A stretch of 64,000 nt of DNA from Eriocheir sinensis (taxonomy: Eukaryota > Arthropoda > Malacostraca > Decapoda > Varunidae): assembly GCF_024679095.1 (NCBI RefSeq), contig NW_026111750.1, positions 72,501-136,500 on the forward strand. The letters are read 5' to 3'. Numbering within the stretch: the stretch's first letter is position 1; the number at the start of each line of letters is the position of its first letter. A program made the position numbers and the translations under genes. Below, one piece after another: positions 9,303-19,287 of the stretch. Below the pieces are notes generated by a model. It saw nothing but the letters and a program-made list of their open reading frames with translations, ran no database searches and had not been told where the DNA came from.

Positions 9303-10556
9303 TAGAATACCATTCATGAAGCGACGTTCGAACAACATTCTGAGAGCATTACTAAATATCAATTCAGGATGTTTCAGGAATTTCAATTTGGCGTTGCGAT
9401 GAACACTTGGAAGCAACCCGACGGGACAGAAATTTGTTCTCAGATTTAATTTATTAAAAAAAAAATGCGAAACGACACCATGTTGTGTAGACATGTGAAG
9501 ATTGGAATTTTCTTCCAGTTGATGAAGTGCATCTCGAACACGTGAGGATTCAGGTGTACGAGGCATGACGACGACGTCTCTGTGTTGGACTTTTCGTTCG
9601 AGACCAACATCGGCATTCAATTCAAACGCTGTAACGACAGATTCTAAATCGGACGCGACTACTTGCAGATTCAATAATTGATCGGCGACGGGTTCGTCAA
9701 CATTACCCGTGTTAGGAAATATAGGTTGGAATAATGCGATCAATTTCTGAACGGCTTCTGTAGACGTGTCATTCGCATCTGACATTTCGTAATCTCCGTT
9801 ACCGTCCCCTCTGTTTGTTCTCAAAAACATTAACCAATTCTGATTGGAAATTTTGTATTTGTCCAACAAGTGTTTCTTAATTCTGTTGTTGTTGTTAAGA
9901 TGAGGATTAATGGCGCTGAGAAGTTGTTTAATTTTTATATTGTTATATTTTATTTTCAGGTTATAATATCGACTCAACCTATCTTTTTCTACCAAAGAAT
10001 CGTATATTTGCTTCAGCACGTTGTATGATCTTATAATGTTAATTTTGGTTTCATCTGAATCGAATGCAGATCGCCTGTGTTTAATTGAAGAGTTGGTCAT
10101 CATGAACAGCGTCCGTTGAATTGTGTTGTCGAGCGCTAAGGTTTGAAAAGTGGATTTATCAACGCAGTCCCCGAATGTCGAAGAATTTGCAGAATAGATG
10201 ATGTTGTAAACAATCTTAGCGAAAATGTACGCTGCGCAGTCAGACGTTATACATCGCGTGGATCGAACCTCCGGAGGAATGAACCTTGCGTTAAAATGAA
10301 AAGAATCTATGTTCTGAAATTTGTACTCGAGAGGCAGCAAACCTCCGAGGATGACCAATTTCGGCTGAAGACCATTTTTCCAGTTGAAAGAAAAACTGTT
10401 TAGAGAAGTGAAGTATATCGTCAGACCGTTATTTCTCAAGCGTTGAATTATGTTTCCCATCACGACAACGACGAAAAAGATTCGGTTGTTTAGTTTGATC
10501 TGGTCGAAGGACTGGCACGTTTCTAAATCTTCTTCGCTGCACTTACTATCTTGCAT
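9288..10556 (-). CDS. Family A, copy 2: open 422-residue hypothetical protein, recombinant of A1, B and A2
   Basis: The longest ORF in the window that is not a tandem repeat. Residues 1-165 or so are A1 (starts MQDSKCSEEDLETCQ), about 166-325 are shared with family B (SAFDSDETKINIIRSYNVL to ELNAD), and the rest is A2, ending FMNGILFRIC. The B segment also occurs with quite different flanks at 19784-20476 and 42910-43629, and the A1/B joint lies on ACACAG, a string present on both sides, so the fusion is probably a recombinant that stayed open. Its 3' end overlaps that of family O, and its start is about 75 nt from the divergent gene at 10632. No known domain; mostly helical and Asn-rich in the middle (HLNNNN). 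Confidence 0.6.
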   Translation of the reverse strand: MQDSKCSEEDLETCQSFDQIKLNNRIFFVVVVMGNIIQRLRNNGLTIYFTSLNSFSFNWKNGLQPKLVILGGLLPLEYKFQNIDSFHFNARFIPPEVRSTRCITSDCAAYIFAKIVYNIIYSANSSTFGDCVDKSTFQTLALDNTIQRTLFMMTNSSIKHRRSAFDSDETKINIIRSYNVLKQIYDSLVEKDRLSRYYNLKIKYNNIKIKQLLSAINPHLNNNNRIKKHLLDKYKISNQNWLMFLRTNRGDGNGDYEMSDANDTSTEAVQKLIALFQPIFPNTGNVDEPVADQLLNLQVVASDLESVVTAFELNADVGLERKVQHRDVVVMPRTPESSRVRDALHQLEENSNLHMSTQHGVVSHFFFNKLNLRTNFCPVGLLPSVHRNAKLKFLKHPELIFSNALRMLFERRFMNGILFRIC

Positions 10557-10631
10557 ATCATTGCATCTTCATCTTAACGACTATCGAGTCTTGTTACTTT
10601 TCGACGCTGTTAACAAATCGGTTTTCGAGAG

Positions 10632-10844
10632 ATGAACAACGACAACTATCGGATCTTGAAACTTACAGACGAGGTTAAGAGACTCTCTGAGTGCATCGAA
10701 AAATTGATGGCGATTCAAATATATATGAAAAAACAAATGTTGGATCTAACACAGGCTCAAAAAGCCACTTTGGACACCATTTCTAGCATCGCCAGCAGAA
10801 TCGAAAATAGCATTGATGAATTATTTGAACTGGCAGATGAGTGA
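10632..10844 (+). CDS. Small coiled-coil hypothetical protein G (70 aa)
   Basis: Intact ATG-led ORF, MNNDNYRILKLTDEVKRL to FELADE, with a clear heptad pattern throughout, so probably an oligomeric helical protein. It is divergent from family A with only about 75 nt between the two starts, so the two probably share a bidirectional promoter region, although no TATA box is obvious. Its stop overlaps the start of the next small ORF. Single copy in the window. Confidence 0.6.
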   Translation: MNNDNYRILKLTDEVKRLSECIEKLMAIQIYMKKQMLDLTQAQKATLDTISSIASRIENSIDELFELADE

Positions 10845-10977
10845 AGCTCCCATCATCACCATATCAAGTCGCATTACCTACACTCCAACCAACACCTCCA
10901 ACCAACACACGCCATCATCACACCCGGATCGAGTTGTACCATACCTCGACAATAGTATTCCTGTCCAAATGAAATGA
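10837..10977 (+). CDS. Small ORF overlapping G (46 aa)
   Basis: ATG at 10837 lies inside the last codons of G (the G stop is at 10842-10844), a start/stop overlap typical of compact viral genomes. The product is Thr/Ser/Pro/His rich (TYTPTNTSNQHTPSSH) and ends VQMK. An AATAAG lies immediately after the stop. It might be translated by reinitiation. No family recognised, and it may be chance, but composition differs from the flanking spacer. Confidence 0.35.
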   Translation: MSEAPIITISSRITYTPTNTSNQHTPSSHPDRVVPYLDNSIPVQMK

Positions 10978-11280
10978 AACAATAAGCAACACCATTTAAT
11001 GTTTTTAGTTTTCAATTCCATTCCTTGTTGTTGTTGATTAAAAATGGAAGTGAATGGGAGACTTTGTCGTACAGGAAAGAGCACAGGCCAGCGTTCACCG
11101 CTGTCCACGAAGTGGTGGTTTACAGAATCCGTCGCCTCGCACGGCAACGTCGCACATTCACTCCTCAGCCTTACAAATCACCCAAAGTCGTGTCCAACTG
11201 CAGCGTGACCCCACCCACTCTCAGCGAACCTAGCACGACACCCCGTGCAATATTGGACCCCACTCTTTCATTACTTTGTC
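10978..11280. other. Spacer, no clear gene
   Basis: An ORF can be drawn from about 11025 but shows no features and runs into spacer repeats, so it is not called. It includes the words GGGAGACTTTGTCGTACAGG and TTGGACCCCACTC that recur in other spacers. Confidence 0.5.
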
Positions 11281-12115
11281 TCAGAGTTGGATGTTGTGTG
11301 AATGCGAGACTTTATGTCAGCAGTAGACTGATTCTGAATAATATACGAGTGTTGCATGCTTATTCCCTCAGACTTTTCTGACTTGTCACTTTGTCTGAGA
11401 ATGCCGCAGAAGTTGTGTGAATATGAGACTTTGTGTCAGTGGTAAACGTATTCTGAATACTATACGTGTTGTTGCATGACTTAAACCCTCAAGAGTTGCA
11501 GATGGTGGTGAATGCGAGACTTTATGTCAGCAGTAGACTGATTCTGAATACTATACGAGTGTTGCATGCTTATTCCCTCAGACTTTTCTGACTTGTCACT
11601 TTGTCTCAGAGAATGCTGCAGATGTTGTGTGAATATGAGACTTTGTGTCAGTGGTAAACGTAATCTGAACACTATACGTGTTGTTGCATGACTTAAACCC
11701 TCAAGAGTTGGTGGTGAATGCGAGACTTTGTGTCAGCTGTAGACGGATTCTGAATACTATTGTGTGACCTGCGTGATTCTGAATACAAATCTTACTTTGT
11801 CTCAGAGTTGGATCAAATCCGTTGCAGATGTTGCTAGTTGTGTGAATGCGAGACTTTATGTCAGCAGTAGACTGATTCTGAATACTATACGAGTGTTGCA
11901 TGCTTATTCCCTCAGACTTTTCTGACTTGTCACTTTGTCTCAGAGAATGCTGCAGATGTTGTGTGAATATGAGACTTTGTGTCAGTGGTAAACGTATTCT
12001 GAATACTATACTTGTTGTTGTTGCATGACTTAAACCGTCAAGAGTTGCAGATGGTGGTGAATGCGAGACTTTGTGTCAGCTGTAGACGGATTCTGAATAC
12101 TATTGTGTGAACATC
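11281..12115. repeat. Long-unit repeat array (family B-type spacer)
   Basis: Repeated phrases such as GTGTGAATGCGAGACTTTATG, TCAGCAGTAGACTGATTCTG and GACTTTTCTGACTTGTCAC recur every 100-230 bases. The same array lies inverted at 34200-34530 and 61225-61610 and direct at 50530-50835. Each unit includes a variant of the ACAAAGTC..CATTCAC word. Apparent ORFs are shadows. Confidence 0.8.
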
Positions 12116-12149
12116 AGGGTTAATAAAATGTTGATATCCTACATCATAT

Positions 12150-12155
12150 TTATTA
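12150..12155 (-). terminator. AATAAA downstream of gene R
   Basis: Minus-strand AATAAA three bases past the R stop codon, as often seen in compact viral genes where the polyadenylation signal touches the stop. Confidence 0.5.
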
Positions 12156-12158
12156 TTT

Positions 12159-12614
12159 TCAACAACCTACATCACTCTTGAAATCGGTGCAACACTTACA
12201 CGGTACTCTTTCGACATTCGGCTGTAAAACGAAAGGTAATGCGTCGGTGATTAAATCTTTGGGGATGTCTTTACACTCAGGTAAGCAGAGCGCGTTCCTG
12301 ATCTCCTCTACATCGCTGTCGGTCAACCCGTCAGCGTTCTCCAACATCGACACCAACAGACGCTTCAGGTTGTCCTTAGTCTGAGCGTTCACGTGAAGAG
12401 ATGTTCTGTAGTTGGCAGTCGGACGTTCGTTCTGCGTGAAGGATGGAGCGACAGATTTGAGGGCGTCTATGATTTTCTTCTGGTTGAAATGAATGCCTAT
12501 TTTGTGTACACCTCCTTGACGATAACCTTCCACTTCTTCTATGAACGATCTCGTACATCTCTTCTTATTGACGTTGCTGTGTTCTTTGTGTGCTTCTCTC
12601 TCTTTACACAACAC
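12159..12614 (-). CDS. Hypothetical protein R (up to 151 aa, start missing)
   Basis: Single-copy ORF with ordinary composition: a basic start (NKKRCTRSFIEEVEGYRQ), a long helical middle (KDNLKRLLVSMLENADGL), and a Cys-containing C-terminus (PCKCCTDFKSDVGC). No ATG at the 5' end of the open frame, so the N-terminus was probably lost at the spacer joint near 12620. The CxCC pattern could bind metal but no fold is recognised. Confidence 0.55.
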   Translation of the reverse strand: MLCKEREAHKEHSNVNKKRCTRSFIEEVEGYRQGGVHKIGIHFNQKKIIDALKSVAPSFTQNERPTANYRTSLHVNAQTKDNLKRLLVSMLENADGLTDSDVEEIRNALCLPECKDIPKDLITDALPFVLQPNVERVPCKCCTDFKSDVGC

Positions 12615-12619
12615 ACTGT

Positions 12620-13430
12620 TGAAAAATAGTGCTCAGATGTGCAATTCGCCTTTCTGTTACAATTTATCATCTCAAATCAAATCTTAACTCTATTCTGAAT
12701 CCATGAGTTCAGTTGACCGTCAAAACAAAGTCACACATTCACTAGCAGGGGCCAGGTGCTCGGATGTGCAATTATTACACCTCACAGCCGCTCGGATGTG
12801 CAATTGTTACATTCACTAGCAGCAGTCTAAATTGGTTGCGAGGTAGGTAAGAGTTCAAAGCAGTCAAGTGCTCAGATGTGTAATTCGCCTTCCTGTAATT
12901 GTTACACCTCACAGCCACATCTTAACTCTCAGCCACATCTATTACATCTTAACTCTAGAGGTAGGAAAGAGTATTACATCTTAACTCTATTTTGGGATCT
13001 TGATATTTTGAGATCAAGTAAGAGATAGCACGAGGTGAACGCTAGCTCGAGTGGGGTCCAACATCTGACGATTTCGTTTCATAAGAGTCTCCTGAGCGGT
13101 AACCTAAAATCTGCAAGTCTCTCTGAGGGGGAAGCAAAAGAGACAGAGTGGGGTCCGGATCTGCATGGGGGTCTGTACACAACACGTGCGTCAAGCAGTT
13201 AAGTGCTCAGATGTGCAACTCGCCTTCCTGTTACAATTTATCATCTCAAATCAAATCTTAACTCTATTCTGAATCCATGAGTTCAGTTGACCGTCAAAAC
13301 AAAGTCACACATTCACTAGCAGGGGTCAGGTGCTCGGATGTGCAATTGTTACACCTCACAGCCGCTCGGATGTGCAATTGTTACACCTCACAGCCACACT
13401 CTCAGCCACCTTTATTACATCTTAACTCTA
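12620..13430. repeat. Spacer built from recurring words, copied at 55460-55740
   Basis: Repeats GTGCTCGGATGTGCAATT, ACATCTTAACTCTATTCTG and ACAAAGTCACACATTCACTA several times. Long parts recur almost unchanged around 55460-55740 and 54450-54610. No ORF of note. Confidence 0.75.
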
Positions 13431-13435
13431 GAGCA

Positions 13436-14231
13436 GAGTGAGTTAGACGCTAAAATTAATGAAATAAGTTTATTTAGTCAAGAGTTAGCCGATTCTACAA
13501 AGAAGCACATGGATGAATTACGAAATCAACAAACTAAACACGAAGAAGAAAAATCTGAATTAAGGAAAGAAATTGAAAAGTCATCTGCCAAAGTACAACA
13601 AATAATGACAATATACAAAGATGTAGATAAGAAATTCTTAGAAGTTAATGCAAATATACGAAAGATAATCCAAGAAAAAGACCGACTGAACGCAGAATTA
13701 TCTGAAAATAAAAACAAGATCGATCTTATGCAAAATGAATACGAACAACTCCAACAACGTAATAACGAATTAGATACAGAGAATGATCAATTCAAACAAG
13801 AGTTGACTCAAAATAAAACTCTACTCCTACAAGAGACACAAACGAGAGATGGACTCCAGCAAGATGTCACTCGCCTCCAGCAAGAGAAAACTGCTCTCGA
13901 AACCCAACTGAGTGAAAAGAGTAATGACTTATCGAGATTACTGAAAAAACAAGAAGACGAAATTATACGGTTGAACAAACAAATTGAGGATATGACCACA
14001 GAGAACAAATCCTCCCAGGAAATACTAGCAGCTGAAACCGCACGTGCAAATGCATTGCAAGTAACTAACCTGACGTTATCAAGCTCTAACGAATAATTGA
14101 ATAAGATTGCGAAAACCGTGATTGACAAAGATTCCGAAATCAACCGGTTAAAAGACCAAATTAATGAAAACAGGAAAAATATCGAAGAGTCTAACCAAAA
14201 TACCGAAACCCAAACAGCAGTGAGCAAAGGT
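13436..14231 (+). pseudogene. Family C coiled coil, longest plus-strand copy (one nonsense codon)
   Basis: Encodes about 260 residues of coiled coil rich in Glu, Gln, Lys and Asn, with phrases TRDGLQQDVTRLQQEK and IIRLNKQIEDMTTENKSS. It starts at CAGAGTGAG and a TAA at 14094-14096 replaces GAA found in the 57795-58875 copy; reading continues after it to ESNQNTETQT. Long uninterrupted heptads suggest a fibrous or scaffold protein. Function unknown. Confidence 0.8.
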
Positions 14232-14405
14232 AGTGTAAAATACATCCTGAATGTTCTTATCTTGGTTGTTGATGTTTAGAATCACATAGTAAAGTATTTT
14301 AGCGTTAACTTGGCAAAGATTATTTTCATTTGAAGCACTGGATTTTTTCAATTCAATTTTAGACTTGCTGATCGGTTTACGGATCACTGGCTTGGTCAAA
14401 AACCC
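14225..14405 (-). pseudogene. Possible gene fragment on the minus strand
   Basis: About 60 open codons including KPVIRKPISKSKIELKKSS and ILNINNQDKNIQDVFYTT. The composition is more protein-like than the spacers, but there is no second copy to test it and both ends are joints. Low confidence. Confidence 0.3.
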
Positions 14406-15138
14406 ACATTTGCACGGGGGTCCTGACACAGCAGGAGGAGCAGGTACTCGGTTGTGTATTTCTGTTCATGTGGACTGGGTCCAGATTAGCGAATGTCTGA
14501 CATTGTCCGGAACGGGATAGTACCCCCTGAAAAATCACAATTGAGTTTACAATAGTAACCCCTTCAAACATGAGTTCAGAATCTGTTGGTCAGAATCTGC
14601 AGTGAACAATCAAAAATTGATTTTATGATATTATCCCAACTCACCATTGAATTTATAATAGTAACCCCATACATTGACTTTATGATAGTACCCCCTGAAA
14701 AATAATAATTGAGTTTACAATAGTAACCCCTTGAAACATTGAGTTCAGAATCTGGACGTTCGCCGAAGGCTTAATATGCCATATGACGGCACATTCACAC
14801 GGTTTAGGAATCTGTAAACATGTAGAATATGTTAAATTCAGTATTTTAAATAATTGTATATTCATCATTTATATATAAATCCGTTTAACATAGTCATCTT
14901 TGTTTCATGGGTTAGTCATCTTTGTTTCATGGGTTACGTTAACAGAAGACTGCGTAAAAAATCAAAATCACATACATTTAATTTTTTCTAAACTAATCTA
15001 AATTTACTTGAATATCGTGATATAGAACATAAATCTTAATCTGCGAAATTAAAATTAGCAAAACGCTCTTTTTAGTATCGCAGTAAGCGGACCCAACATA
15101 CAAGAAAGACTGGGATCTGATATTTCAAATTTAGCGAC
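14406..15138. repeat. Spacer block, direct copy of 183-735
   Basis: The first 170 bases contain a single 54-bp-type unit (CACATTTGCACGGGGGTC and GACTGGGTCC), and the rest repeats 183-735 nearly base for base. No gene. Confidence 0.8.
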
Positions 15139-15318
15139 AAATTTCATTGGTGAATGCGTGACTTTGTCTGCAATGTATACCGATTCTGAGACATTGGTGA
15201 ATGCGTGACTTTGTCTGCAATGTAGACCAATTCTGAGACGTTGGTGAATGCGTAACTTTGTCTGCAATATAGACCAATTCTGAGACGTTGGTGAATGCGC
15301 AATGTAGACCGCTTCTGC
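15139..15318 (-). repeat. 47-bp tandem array
   Basis: Nearly four units, continuing the duplication of 183-920. The array ends in the unit variant TGTAGACCGCTTCTGC, after which an A1 piece begins instead of further repeats. Confidence 0.9.
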
Positions 15319-15606
15319 CGAAATTGGTCATCCTCGAAGGTTTGCTGCCTCTCGAGTACAAATTTCAGAACATAGATTCTTTTCATTTTAACGCAAGGTT
15401 CATTCCTCCGGAGGTTCGATCCACGCGATGTATAACGTCTGACTGCGCAGCGTACATTTTCGCTAAGATTGTTTACAACATCATCTATTCTGCAAATTCT
15501 TCGACATTCGGGGACTGCGTTGATAAATCCACTTTTCAAACCTTAGCGCTCGACAACACGATTCAACGGACGCTGTTCATGATGACCAACTCTGCAATTA
15601 AACACA
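15319..15606 (+). pseudogene. Family A (A1) fragment
   Basis: Matches A1 from LVILEGLLPLEYKFQNID to TNSAIKH. It stops at AAACACAG, the same point at which A1 similarity ends in the copies at 1075 and 9288 and in the piece at 41965. It is joined to an inverted piece of family E with CAGG shared at the joint. Confidence 0.85.
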
Positions 15607-15985
15607 GGGGTATTCGTTGTTATTTCCACGAACCGTATTAAACTTTCGAGACAGGACCGACCGATTCTTTTTGTCTCCTTTGTTGATTTGATTCACTGTT
15701 TTTTTTGGGAACGCTAACATGTAATTTTCGTAGATTTCGCTAGACATTTCTGGCCCAGACATACTCCATATAAAATTATTGTTCATCACAGTACTGAATC
15801 GAACATCGAGAAAAGGCAATTGTGTCTTATCTTCAGAGTTATTAGGCAGGTTGTTCGAAATGTCAATCCCGCCGTTGATATACACGCTTTTTCCGTTGTT
15901 GTTTTTTATTTTTATTACTCTATTCCTAATATCGTCAGCAGTAGGTTCTCCAGTAATGTCAAATTGCAGATTTATGAACTAGTGC
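15607..15985 (-). pseudogene. Family E, middle fragment
   Basis: Encodes the part of E with GIDISNNLPNNSEDKTQLPF and the later FIWSMSGPEMSSEIYEN. It ends on one side in KFNTVRGNNNEYP and on the other in LQFDITGEPTADDIRN. The same piece occurs at 46190-46478 (+) and 55060-55450 (-). No conserved domain recognised. Confidence 0.8.
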
Positions 15986-16044
15986 CATTTTTTTAGTGCC
16001 GAAAATGTGCCGACGTACTTGACTGCTGCTAGTGAATGTGCCGA

Positions 16045-16248
16045 CGTACATTGTTGATCAGATGACTAACAATTTTAACGCTTTGGAAAATCGACTCGAG
16101 GAAATAAAAAAGAAGCAAGTCGACATAGAGAAGTTGAAAATAACACCACCACAGTCTTCAGAGAGTACTATCGATTTGACAGATTTGCGAAATCGACTCG
16201 ATGAAATAAACAAAAAGCAAGACGAGTTGAAAACAACACAGTCTACCT
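16045..16248 (+). pseudogene. B-tail coiled-coil fragment
   Basis: Open from YIVDQMTNNFNALENRLEE to the first STIDLTDLRNRLDEINKKQ repeat, then fused in frame to an unrelated segment at about 16249. It starts near 16045 at CGACGTACATTG. Confidence 0.8.
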
Positions 16249-16547
16249 GGAGCGGAAGATTCGCCGTAGAGTACGATCTGAGACAGAAAGATGAAAGTGG
16301 ATCCTACTACCTCTTTATCAACGATCCTCTGAAAATTAGAAGAACGACACTTAACCGCGAGAGCAACGAAACCTTTCTTATCCGACCTTCGGACGACGAG
16401 GACGACAATGACGATTTGATGTCGCTCATCCGCGACAAGGCGAACACGTTTAACAACGGCAAAGGCATTTCAGAATGCTGTTGCGTCGCGTCGTCCTCGC
16501 ATCTTCCTTTCTTGTGTGTCAGTAATAAATATTTTAACCGCTGTTGA
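16249..16547 (+). pseudogene. Hypothetical protein X, C-terminal part, fused to B-tail
   Basis: In-frame continuation after the B-tail piece: WSGRFAVEYDLRQKDESGSY, FINDPLKIRRTTLNRES, then an acidic run SDDEDDNDDLMSL and a Cys cluster SECCCVASS, ending NKYFNRC. An AATAAA lies within the last codons. Single copy, N-terminus lost. The strand-like first half could be a beta domain; no family recognised. Confidence 0.45.
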
Positions 16548-16663
16548 GTTTTATTTTCTTTTAGATTTTTTTTTTCTGCACTGAAGAACCGTAACAAGAC
16601 AATTACTACGTGACGCTTCTTCAAGCTCGACCCCATTATTTTACTTACCTAAATCGCTCTTGT

Positions 16664-17197
16664 TTAGAGGTCGATTTTCCTAATATCGTCAGCTGTAGGT
16701 TCTCCAGTAATGTCAAATTGCAGATTTCTGAATTTTGTGTATACTTCCGCTTCCAAGAAAGATTTGTAGTGGTTCACATACATCATCTTCAGCGCGTCTA
16801 CAGCTTCCGGTGTGCGCGAGTAGAGGACCAGGTCAGAATTTTCGACACTGGGTAGAACACGAGCTAACTTCATCATGGGTTGCAGACAGTGGACAGTCAG
16901 GGACACAACGTTATGTCGCACCAGAGACAAAAGTTGGTAAAGATATGCGTAATTATAATTAACGTAATACGAACCGCTTTGTGTGTCAAGTGCATTGAAT
17001 TTATGAAAAGAAATGACATTGACCAGTCCGGATGATTGCATTACGCTGGCGAGCGTGTCCACTCGATACAACACACACTCCGCGTATCTCTCTGCAAGCG
17101 AAAGAACGCTGTAAGCGGTTCGTAATTTTAATTGCGGAGGCAGAGCGTCACTCAACGAGCCTACGACACGGACGTCGTTTAACAACTCTGGAACCAC
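16664..17197 (-). pseudogene. Family E, N-terminal portion (177 codons open)
   Basis: Longest upstream piece of E: PELLNDVRVVGSLSDALPP, two Tyr-rich stretches (SGSYYVNYNYAYLYQLL), a conserved PMMKLARVLPSVENSDL block, and FLEAEVYTKFRNLQFDIT, ending PTADDIRK at a joint. The first in-frame codon is GTG after a stop, so the native start is probably missing. E is split over seven places in the window; no single stretch holds it all. Function unknown. Confidence 0.65.
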
Positions 17198-17199
17198 GA

Positions 17200-18150
17200 C
17201 TTGAATTTATTGTTTTCCTTTGCAATGTAAATCGTCAACCATTAAAACAAATTCATTCCTAAGTAAAACAAAGTCAGTCCTATTTAATTATTTTTATTTT
17301 ATTTGTTTAAAACACTAGAACACAGTGTACCTAACTGATCGTTCATATTCTTCAATTGTCGACCTACAAGCCGTGTTGGCCGAATTGAAACTTTGAGTCA
17401 GTGTCTAAAATAAAACATGTACTTCTAACGAACCTTTTATTCACACTCCAAAAAAAAAAATAACACTATAGATTTATTAATCACATTACAGGTAGCACCT
17501 AAAACACCAATCTTTGACCTGCACGAGTGGGGTCCGTGATTTCGCGTCTCGGTGCAAGAATAACTCGGGTTGACTTTGTCTTATATATCGACCGATTCTG
17601 AGACGCATGAAAAACACAAAATTGAATTTATAATAGTAACTCCTGAAAAAGTAAAATTGAATTTATAATAGTACCCCTATTATAAATTCAATTTTACAGA
17701 CATTGAAGTTGGACCCTACTCCCCGTACGAATGCATTATGAAGATTCTGAATAGTGAAGACAAGATTCAGTCTTATCTTCTCAGTTGTGAACTCATCAAC
17801 TAAACTCTTGTGAGTGGAGTGTTGGACTGCTGCTACATGTGCAAGAGTTCATCACTTGCACTGGTCACCTACTACATCCGGACAAGACGAGTCGATAACT
17901 GATTGCTGCTACACCTGTTCAGTGTTGGACCCTACTCCCCGTACCTAAGACAAGATTCAGAATAGAGTGAGGTGATTCATAATAGAGTTAAGATGTAATT
18001 GAGTTGTGGCTATGAGTGTAACAAGACGAATTGCATAAGACTTTGTCACTTGCACTGTGCTCACCAGAGTTCACTCCACGGCTGGAGAGAGGGCGAGAGC
18101 TTATAGCCACGCACGCAGCGCGCGGCGCAGCCGTTCCAACAACGGACCTG
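17200..18150. other. Spacer, no gene seen
   Basis: A+T-rich spacer with short repeats (AATTGAATTTATAATAGTA in several forms around 17611-17691), two copies of GTTGGACCCTACTCCCCGTA, and the word TTAAGATGTAAT. No ORF with protein-like composition. Confidence 0.6.
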
Positions 18151-18151
18151 G

Positions 18152-18160
18152 TATTTAAAG
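18152..18160 (+). promoter_or_regulatory. TATA-like element upstream of gene I
   Basis: TATTTAAAG lies 62 nt before the gene I ATG (18214). A TCATT initiator-like string follows at 18183-18187, putting its A 33 nt downstream of the first T of the TATA box, a normal arthropod spacing. The flank is G+C-rich and unlike the surrounding spacers. Confidence 0.45.
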
Positions 18161-18213
18161 TCTTGAGAAAAAGTGTGTGCAATCATTCCGTGAATTTACT
18201 CGCGCAGACCAAC

Positions 18214-18369
18214 ATGGATTATGAAACGAAAAACAAAACAATTAAAGATTACGTCAGCAACATATCCATCCAAGCATGCAACAAATCAAAAGAGGAACGG
18301 CGCAGAATCGGCTACGGGCAAACTGTCGAAGAAACAAACGTCATTGCTAACAGATTTCAGACCCCGTGA
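18214..18369 (+). pseudogene. Gene I, N-terminal half
   Basis: ATG-led: MDYETKNKTIKDYVSNISIQ, a Lys/Arg-rich stretch (CNKSKEERRRIGYG), then a joint after TNVI. The C-terminal half is found on the minus strand at 30727-30948 and shares everything from YETKNK onward. With the TATA-like box upstream this piece holds the 5' end of a real gene. Function unknown. Confidence 0.6.
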
Positions 18370-18775
18370 CCAATATGCAATATGTGTGAGCAAACAACAA
18401 CACAATTAAACACTTATTGGAAATCTGTCACGTCCAGCAAATATTAATTATAGATAGACAATTCGAGTTAATTTTGAAAAATAATTTAATTCCAATGTAC
18501 GTTAATTAGATTTAAAAAAGCAATGTCAGAATGAAGGAGATGTTTTATTATAAATTTAAACGTCGACGATGAAGACCATGAACAGGAGGACGAGGATGAG
18601 GAAGAAGAAGTGTTGAGTTGTTCTAGCAAATTTAAAAAACTATTTTGTAATTGTGTGTTGATGTTTGAGTTTGTCTCAATGCTGAGTGTTAGGTGAATGC
18701 GTGCTTTTGTCTGAGATGTCGCTTGACTTTGTCGGAAACGAGACTCCTCAGCGTTGATTTGTAAAAGGAAACGTT
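18370..18775. repeat. Spacer including the 18421-18560 module
   Basis: The module with TGGAAATCTGTCACGTCCAG and AGATAGACAATTCGAG recurs direct at 24947-25085 and inverted at 62890-63070, and forms part of the palindrome near the right end. A triplet-rich run follows (GAGGACGAGGATGAGGAAGA), then the spacer phrase shared with 41400-41490. No gene. Confidence 0.65.
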
Positions 18776-18776
18776 G

Positions 18777-19287
18777 CTAGAAAAAGAGAAATAAATATTC
18801 TGAACCGCGTCTACGGCTTCGTTGAAATATAGTTCGAATCTCTTTTAGATTTGGCTTCGTCTTGGGATACAATGATTTTTGATTAGAGTATTTTTTTTCG
18901 AGGGAGGCGTGTCTCAATTGTCTGTAAGCGCCAATTACGGTCTGTGCGAGGGCCCAGTCCGCCTGTTCCGCTGAATCCTCGGGTTTTACAGCTCCGTACA
19001 GTCGATTCGCCTTGTTGTGCCCCAGCAGATTAAAAGCTTTTTTAATTTCAACGCAGAAGTCGATCAGGTTAAACATATTTTTCTTGTCTGCGTCATTTAG
19101 AGAGGTAATTTTATCGTCTTTAGAAATATGTCTGAAGAGAATGTTGTTCTAAACGAACGACACGAAGAGACCGCGTTGCATTAGACTCGAGTTCAAAAAC
19201 ATTTCGACGTAATCGTTTTTAAGGAAGTTGCAGAGCACAATCGCCGCCACGTGCAGGTGGGACCTGATGCCGTTCGCGGCCAGCAAG
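18777..19287 (-). pseudogene. Family N, N-terminal part with deletion and nonsense codon
   Basis: Reads on the minus strand from LLAANGIRSHLHVAA through KKNMFNLIDFCVEIKKAFN to DWALAQTVIGAYRQLRHASL and then jumps to the later N segment at GAACTATATTTC, skipping the part with KIIVLVKNIEEFMKAWKAS seen at 37895 and 49967. A TAG at 19150-19152 replaces TTG. Upstream it is fused in frame to the B-tail. Confidence 0.75.

Noticed and set aside
11025..11381. 118-codon plus-strand ORF
   Set aside because: Contains spacer words in frame and ends in the long-unit repeat; no second copy and no protein-like pattern that I trust.
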